Assembly (NCBI GenBank): GCA_016721875.1
Contig: JADKHG010000002.1
Location: 1 to 64,000, forward strand
DNA from: Sphingomonadales bacterium
GTDB taxonomy: Bacteria > Pseudomonadota > Alphaproteobacteria > Sphingomonadales > Sphingomonadaceae
Direction: 5' to 3'
Length of the DNA stretch: 64,000 bases
The position numbers and the translations under genes are program-made. The notes beneath the pieces are model-generated. The model was not told where the DNA came from, did not search any database, and saw nothing but the letters and a program-made list of their open reading frames with translations. Of the stretch, positions 59,273 to 64,000 are shown piece after piece. Position 1 is the stretch's first letter, and the number at the start of each line of letters is the position of its first letter.

Positions 59273-59935
59273 ATGATTATCTGGGGGTCGTCGGGAAAAG
59301 CTGTTGATGCCGGCGATGCCGGTTCGCATTATTGCGAAGTGTGCAAGGAGCAACGGTCGTTCCGTTACATGCTGACCTACAAGGTCCACCACATCTGGTA
59401 TCTGCTGCGCTGGCCCACTTCGCAAAAATATTTCCGCACCTGCCAGGTTTGCAACAACAGCTTTGATTCCACCGCACCCGTCGCCGTTTCGGCGGGGATT
59501 GATGACGGCGTGAAGACCAAGCATCCGATTCCATTTTTCGATCGCTGGGGCTGGGCGGTCGGACTGGGCGTGCTAAGCGCGTTCGTTGGCATGGTCATGA
59601 TAACTGCCAATATTGAAAAGGCCGCCGACGCAAAGCTGGTTGCCGATCCCAAAGCGGGTGACCGCTATATCGTGAAGATCGAAAAATTTGTCGGTGAGGT
59701 GAACGGAAACAGCCCGCTTGACACAAATTACGGAATTGTTCGCGTCGCCTCTATCAATGGTGACGTGGTGGTATTCGATCTTCCTCGCATGGTTTGGACG
59801 AAATCGTCGAAGTTGCGATCGGAAATCTATCAGCAGGCCTTGCAAAATACCTATTATGAAGGCGGAATCCAGATTCCCAAAAGCGCATTGGGACAATTGG
59901 AGCAGCAAGGTGTTATCGAGGATGTCGAGCGTTAA
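59273..59935 (+). CDS. Zinc-ribbon membrane protein, unknown function
   Basis: A 220-aa protein. Two CxxC pairs near the N-terminus (HYCEVCKEQRSFRY; RTCQVCNNSFDS) form a zinc ribbon. One membrane helix (WAVGLGVLSAFVGMVMITAN) follows, and then a periplasmic or cytoplasmic domain with AGDRYIVKIEKFVGEVNGNS and QQALQNTYYEGGIQIPKSAL. ATG 59273 follows GGGGAATAAGCGC. No family name recalled. The gene stops exactly where a perfect palindrome begins. Confidence 0.7.
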   Translation: MIIWGSSGKAVDAGDAGSHYCEVCKEQRSFRYMLTYKVHHIWYLLRWPTSQKYFRTCQVCNNSFDSTAPVAVSAGIDDGVKTKHPIPFFDRWGWAVGLGVLSAFVGMVMITANIEKAADAKLVADPKAGDRYIVKIEKFVGEVNGNSPLDTNYGIVRVASINGDVVVFDLPRMVWTKSSKLRSEIYQQALQNTYYEGGIQIPKSALGQLEQQGVIEDVER

Positions 59936-59982
59936 AACGACATTGCAATGTCGTTTGGTGATTGACGATCACATTGTGATGT
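59935..59982. promoter_or_regulatory. Perfect palindrome and second dyad upstream of the riboflavin gene
   Basis: AAACGACATTGCAATGTCGT plus TT at 59935-59956 is a 22-bp perfect palindrome, followed by a second dyad ATCACA-t-TGTGAT at 59970-59982. Both share the core ACATTG. They lie between the zinc-ribbon gene stop and the RibB-like start at 59997. There is no run of T after the first, so an operator is more likely than a terminator. The HTH at the N-terminus of the RibB-like protein is a candidate binder. Confidence 0.6.
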
Positions 59983-59996
59983 GAAACAGGGCATGC

Positions 59997-61273
59997 ATGT
60001 CCACACATCTCATCGAAAAGCTGCGCCACCTCGTCACCGAAGGCGGTCTGTCTCGTTCTGGCCTCGCGCGTGCTGCCGGGCTTCATGCCAACACGTTACG
60101 CGATCTTGACCTGCCTGGCTGGAACCCTACGGCGGATACGCTGCGCAAGCTTGAATCCTATCTCTTCGCCAATGATGACACTCCTGCGCTCGTCCCCATC
60201 GAGGAGATTATCGAGGAAGCGCGCAACGGGCGGATGTACATATTGGTCGATGATGAAGACCGCGAGAATGAAGGCGATTTGATCATCCCCGCGCAAATGG
60301 CGACGCCCGATGCGATCAACTTCATGGCGACTCATGGGCGCGGGCTGATCTGTCTGGCGATGACCAAGGCGCGCTGCGACCAGCTTGGACTCGGCCCGAT
60401 GGCCAGTGAAAATCGCGAAAGCATGGAAACCGCTTTCACTGTGTCAATTGAGGCCAAGGAAGGCGTCACCACCGGGATCAGCGCCGCGGACCGGGCGCGG
60501 ACAATCTCGGTCGCGGTCGATGCCTCCAAAGGCCCCGCTGACATCGTCTCGCCGGGTCATGTCTTCCCGCTGACCGCGCGCGATGGTGGCACGCTGGTGC
60601 GCGCAGGCCATACCGAGGCGGCGGTCGATATTTCAAGGCTTGCCGGGCTTAATCCATCGGGCGTGATCTGCGAGATTATGAAGGATGATGGCACAATGGC
60701 GCGGATGGACGACCTTGTCGCCTTCGCCCGGATGCACAATCTGAAAATGGGCACGATCCGCGACCTGATCGAATATCGGCGCAAGCATGACCATCTGGTC
60801 GAATGCGTGTCGGAAGCGCCCTTCACTTCTGACTATGGCGGCGAATGGACGGCTAAAAGCTATCGCAACAAGGTTGACGGCAGCGTTCATCTTGCGTTGC
60901 AGAAGGGCAAGGTCTTGCAGGACGAACCGACACTCGTGCGGATGCATGGTATTTCAATTTTTTCCGATGTGCTCGGCGCACCCGGGCCGCGCAAGCGCAT
61001 ACTCCAACGGTCTATGGAAGAAATCGGTAAAAAGGTGCAGGCGTAATTGTGCTGCTCATGCCGACCGAAGGCGGTGCATTGGTCAGGGAAATCGGCCGGG
61101 CAGGAACCGCTCCGCCGTCGATGGACCTGCGCGCTTATGGCATCGGTGCGCAAATCCTTGCAGATCTGGGCATTCACGACATGATCCTGCTGACCAACGC
61201 GCATCGCAATGTCGTTGGTCTGGACGGCTATGGTATCAACATTGTGGGCGAACGCCCAATTCCGGAGAATTGA
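59997..61273 (+). pseudogene. ribB: HTH-RibB with degenerate GTP cyclohydrolase II-like domain (RibBX-like), one frameshift
   Basis: Residues 1-58 form an XRE-like HTH (LVTEGGLSRSGLARAAGLHA, NTLRDLDLPGWNPTADTLRK). The RibB domain, 3,4-dihydroxy-2-butanone-4-phosphate synthase, follows: VDDEDRENEGDLIIPAQMAT, FMATHGRGLICLAMTKARCD and DIVSPGHVFPLTARDGGTLV with RAGHTEAAVDISRLAG. The C-terminal domain looks like GTP cyclohydrolase II, but at the place of the zinc-binding Cys cluster it reads VLGAPGPRKRILQRSMEEI, with no Cys, so it should lack that activity (the RibBX arrangement). One A is missing in GGTAAAAAGGTGCAGG near 61035; the other frame continues [18 protein letters not shown] to 61273. 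ribH starts 4 bases later. Confidence 0.9.
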
Positions 61274-61276
61274 GAC

Positions 61277-61696
61277 ATGGCCAAATTCCTGATCGTCGAG
61301 GCGCGTTTTTACGACCATTTGAACGACATGCTGGTTGCAGGCGCATCCGCTGCACTGAAGTCAGCGGGGCATGAGGTCGAGGTCATCACTGTCCCCGGCG
61401 CACTCGAAATCCCCGGCACGATTGCGCTGGCATCCGAAAGCGATCTTTACGACGGCTATGTCGCCATCGGCGTCGTCATTCGCGGCGAGACCTATCATTT
61501 TGAAATCGTCGCCGGCGAAAGCGCGCGCGGTATCATGGCGCTGACCATGGACGGCATGGCAATCGGCAACGGCATCCTCACGGTTGAAAATGAGGAGCAA
61601 GCCATCGTTCGCGCTGACCCCAAGCAGAAAGACAAGGGTGGCGAGGCGGCAAAGGCGGCTCTGGCGTTGTTTGCATTGAAGAATCGCTTTTCCTGA
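61277..61696 (+). CDS. ribH: 6,7-dimethyl-8-ribityllumazine synthase
   Basis: A 139-aa enzyme, the penultimate step of riboflavin synthesis. It condenses the RibB product with the pyrimidine intermediate. Motifs: [40 protein letters not shown] and [20 protein letters not shown] with [20 protein letters not shown]. It sits 3 bp after the RibB-like gene, as expected of an operon, and needs that gene's product. GAGAATTGAGAC provides a weak ribosome-binding site overlapping the upstream stop. Intact. Confidence 0.95.
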   Translation: MAKFLIVEARFYDHLNDMLVAGASAALKSAGHEVEVITVPGALEIPGTIALASESDLYDGYVAIGVVIRGETYHFEIVAGESARGIMALTMDGMAIGNGILTVENEEQAIVRADPKQKDKGGEAAKAALALFALKNRFS

Positions 61697-61748
61697 CCCC
61701 TGTTTCGGTGCATCCTGTGCGCCGGAGTATTTCGAGGGGAGTGTGAAT

Positions 61749-62588
61749 ATGGGTCTGGCTTCTGCCCGGCAGACGCAATTGAATCCGGTTATCGGTACCG
61801 AGATTCAGGGGCTTGATCTCAACCAGCTCGACGAAGCCATGGCGGCAGAGCTGCGAGCGTTGTTGGCCGAGAGGTCAGTGCTGGTGATCCGCGACCAAGC
61901 ACTCGATCGCGAAGCGCACAAGCGTGTCGCCCGCATCTTCGGCACCGGTGTCTTGCACCAGCACGCATTGGGATCAGCGCGCGGCAGCGATGATCCTGAA
62001 GTTTATCCGGTCCGCACCAACGCAGCATCCAAAATCACCGCTGGCGAAGGCTGGCACACCGATGTCAGCTGCGATCCGGCACCAATTGCGGCCTCATTGC
62101 TTTATATGCACGAAATGCCCGAACATGGCGGTGGTGACACGCTATATTCCAGCATGGCGGAGTGCTTTACCCGGCTCTCGCCGCCGCTCAAGGAGTTGGC
62201 GCGCAATTTGAAAGCCACGCATGACGGCGCCTTTCCCTATCGCACCATTTACGGGATCGAGCCATCGGCTGGCACGCATTACAACAAGACCGTGCATCCG
62301 CTGGTGATCCGCCATCCGGTCAGCGGCAAGGATATATTGTGGATCAACCGTGGCTTTACCACGCGGATCGAAGGCGTGAGCCATCATGAAAATCGCGGGC
62401 TGATGGAGCTGTTTTTCCAGCACATCGAAAACACCCTGACCGCCCAATGCCGCGTCAGGTGGGAGGCGGGGACGCTGACCATCTGGGACAATGTGGCGAC
62501 CCAGCATCACGCCGTTTGGGATTATTACCCTGAATCGCGCTATGGTGAGCGGATATCGGTCATCGGGCCGGAAATCCACGCAGCGTGA
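61749..62588 (+). CDS. TauD/TfdA-family 2-oxoglutarate-dependent dioxygenase
   Basis: A 279-aa Fe(II)/2-oxoglutarate enzyme. The metal triad is visible: GEGWHTDVSCDPAPIAASLL (His-x-Asp) and DNVATQHHAVWDYYPESRYG (distal His), with the Arg of RYGERISVIG for 2-oxoglutarate. FTTRIEGVSHHENRGLMELF is typical of the taurine/2,4-D dioxygenase group. Substrate unknown. GAGGGGAGTGTGAAT precedes ATG 61749. Its stop overlaps the GTG start of the transporter gene, so enzyme and transporter are coupled and may handle one compound. Confidence 0.9.
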   Translation: MGLASARQTQLNPVIGTEIQGLDLNQLDEAMAAELRALLAERSVLVIRDQALDREAHKRVARIFGTGVLHQHALGSARGSDDPEVYPVRTNAASKITAGEGWHTDVSCDPAPIAASLLYMHEMPEHGGGDTLYSSMAECFTRLSPPLKELARNLKATHDGAFPYRTIYGIEPSAGTHYNKTVHPLVIRHPVSGKDILWINRGFTTRIEGVSHHENRGLMELFFQHIENTLTAQCRVRWEAGTLTIWDNVATQHHAVWDYYPESRYGERISVIGPEIHAA

Positions 62589-63847
62589 CCATCGGGACCG
62601 TCGCGCACAGCAGGCGCACTGCCGGACTGATTGCCTTTTTTCTGTTCCTGCACATCGTCAATCAGATTGACCGGCAGTTGGTGGCAAGCTTTGCCCCGAC
62701 ATCATGCGCGATCTTGAGCTGTCGCGAAGCCAGTTTGCGCTGGTCGCAGGGATTGCGTTTAGTGGCTTTTACGCCGTCGCTGCAATTTTTGCAGGCGTGA
62801 TGGCCGACCGGATCGGCCGGGTTCCGGTGCTGACCTTTGGTGTCGGCATCTGGAGCCTGTTCACCGGACTGACCGGAATGGCGCAGGGTTTCTGGACGAT
62901 GCTGCTGGCGCGGCCCTTTGTGGCAACGGGTGAGGCTACTTTGGTTCCGGCGGCGTCGAGCATCATCCTGTCGCGCGTCGCCGACCGGATGAAGGCGACC
63001 GCGATCGGCATATTTTTCGCAGGCATTCCGCTGGGCGTCGGTGCCAGTTTCCTGATTGCCGGGCAATTGGGGCCGTTGATCGGCTGGCGCTATTGCTTTG
63101 TGCTGATGGCGGTGGTCGGGCTCGTGGCGACGCTGATCGCGATGCGGATCAAGGACGATTCACACCTTGCACTGAACGCAAAGGCAGGGGCCCAGCATGC
63201 GCGAACTGCTCGCGGAATTATGGGCCATTGCCAAAACCAACCCGCGTTACCGCTATGCGACGCTGGCGATCATATTGCTGCACGCGCACTCGGCGACTGG
63301 CCCCTTCATCCAGCTGTGGCTGCACGATGACAAGGGCTTGCCCAAGGAAAGCGCGGCCAGCCTTTACGGCGGCCTGTTCATTGTCGTTGGTCTGGTCGGG
63401 TCGATGGGGGCAGGGTTGCTCACCGACTGGCTGCACCGCCGGTCGGGGACGGACCGTGCGCGCACGCTGTCGCTGTTTTTGCTCGGGCTCGCGCCGCTGA
63501 TCCTTGCCTATCGACTGGCACCCGCCGATTCGCCGCTGTTCCTTGCCGGGATGGTGGCATCAATCCTTTATATCTCGTCTGCCTATGGGCCCGTCTTTTC
63601 GGTGATCGAAGAGGAATTGCCCCGGCGTCTGGTGGCGAGTTCGACCGGTTTTGCGATGCTGGCAATCAACCTGATTGTCGTTGGCGCAGTGACCTTAGTA
63701 ATCGGCGCGGTCAGCCAGTTGTTGCATCAGGCGGGCATCGCACAAAGCTGGACCATCCCGATGCTGGGCGCCGATTGCATCGCCCTGACGGCGTGTGTGC
63801 TGCTATGGCTGGCATCGCGGCACAAAAGCGTTATGCGGGAATCATGA
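62585..63847 (+). pseudogene. MFS transporter, two frameshifts
   Basis: A 12-helix major facilitator carrier of ~420 aa. GTG at 62585 overlaps the dioxygenase stop. TM1 reads AGLIAFFLFLHIVNQIDRQL then VASFAP. The frame changes near 62695 to DLELSRSQFALVAGIAFSGF with GVMADRIGRVPVLTFGVGIW (MFS motif A) and near 63190 to MRELLAELWAIAKTNPRYRY, then GLLTDWLHRRSGTDRARTLS (second A-like loop) to the end at 63847. The pattern with N-Q-I-D-R in TM1 resembles spinster-type/hexuronate carriers. It may import the dioxygenase substrate. Confidence 0.85.
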
Positions 63848-64000
63848 CTGCACCTGTTCTACCCACGCAATATAACCCCGAAGACCCCACCACGCAGGCA
63901 CGCGCCGCACACAACCGTGCGCTCAACGATGCCCTGCGCGCTCGCGTTGCCGAGGCGGCGCTGGGCGGCAATGAAAAGTCGCGCGAACGCCACACAGCGC
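63844..64000 (+). CDS. Acyl-CoA carboxylase beta subunit (methylcrotonyl/propionyl type), 5' part
   Basis: The window ends after 52 codons: MTAPVLPTQYNPEDPTTQAR, AAHNRALNDALRARVAEAAL and GGNEKSRERHTA. The NRAL...LR.R+AEAALGG.EK+RERH pattern is the N-terminus of carboxyltransferase beta subunits, most like methylcrotonyl-CoA carboxylase, which acts in leucine breakdown. ATG 63844 overlaps the transporter stop (ATGA). The catalytic domain is outside the window, so substrate cannot be decided. Confidence 0.7.
   Translation, partial: MTAPVLPTQYNPEDPTTQARAAHNRALNDALRARVAEAALGGNEKSRERHTA

Noticed and set aside
59936..59996. Possible FMN riboswitch before the riboflavin genes
   Set aside because: Only 61 bases separate the upstream stop from the start, too short for an RFN element, and the conserved RFN helices are not visible.

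Overview
The window looks like a chromosomal segment of an alphaproteobacterium of the order Sphingomonadales (Sphingopyxis / Sphingorhabdus / Sphingomonas type). This rests on high GC, the yajC-secD-secF order, the protein styles of the core genes (a NDUFA4-type complex I subunit protein, a DUF6456 protein, a RibB with a GTP cyclohydrolase II-like tail), and two families of REP-like repeats. I could not run searches, so the placement is inference.

Layout. (1) 1-5374: a heavy-metal efflux cluster czcC(partial)-czcB-czcA-czcD, every gene interrupted by frameshifts. (2) 5546-31965: a 26.4 kb integrated element bounded by a 45-bp repeat of the 3' end of a tRNA-Pro(GGG) gene. The intact tRNA is at the right end (31921-31997, minus strand). 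A tyrosine recombinase sits at the left end. Identical 23-bp integrase-arm-like repeats lie just inside both ends (5725-5747 and 31844-31866). The element carries a MOBF-type mobilisation operon (ribbon-helix-helix protein, TraD-like coupling ATPase, relaxase-helicase) with an oriT candidate, a TraG/VirD4 remnant, an SSB, hipBA, two different Fic proteins, small accessory proteins and an AlpA-like regulator. No mating-pair genes are seen, so it is best called an integrative mobilisable element or a decayed ICE. (3) Inside the element, 13449-23475 holds a co-directional defence-like block: PLD-nuclease/SNF2-type helicase, type-ISP-like N6-adenine methyltransferase, a Lys/Pro-rich protein whose start overlaps the methylase stop, an HTH plus PD-(D/E)XK nuclease-like protein, an AIPR/DGQHR-like protein and a 61-aa HTH-like protein. 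This is the best candidate for a little-described system.

(4) 32204-64000: core genome. It contains protein export (yajC, secD, secF), a truncated glycosyltransferase with an XRE regulator, DUF6456 protein, CPBP protease, ABC-F ATPase, D-amino-acid aminotransferase-like enzyme, SIMPL protein, a PepSY/response-regulator/sensor-kinase operon, FAD monooxygenase, chorismate mutase, polyprenyl diphosphate synthase and helicase HrpB. It continues with NDUFA4-like, NUDIX, two TPM proteins plus LemA, MscL, cyclopropane fatty-acid synthase, a serine hydrolase, carotenoid oxygenase with divergent TetR, PilZ protein, a riboflavin cluster (RibBX-like and RibH), TauD-like dioxygenase, MFS transporter and the start of an acyl-CoA carboxylase beta subunit.

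Sequence quality matters for the reading. Single-base indels interrupt many genes. Several sit in homopolymers and some come in compensating pairs (secD, the methylase), which points to sequencing error as a partial cause. They are much denser in 1-31.6 kb than in 32-64 kb, so real decay in the accessory region is also possible. Genes whose frame is broken are typed pseudogene here, and in each case the joined reading is described.
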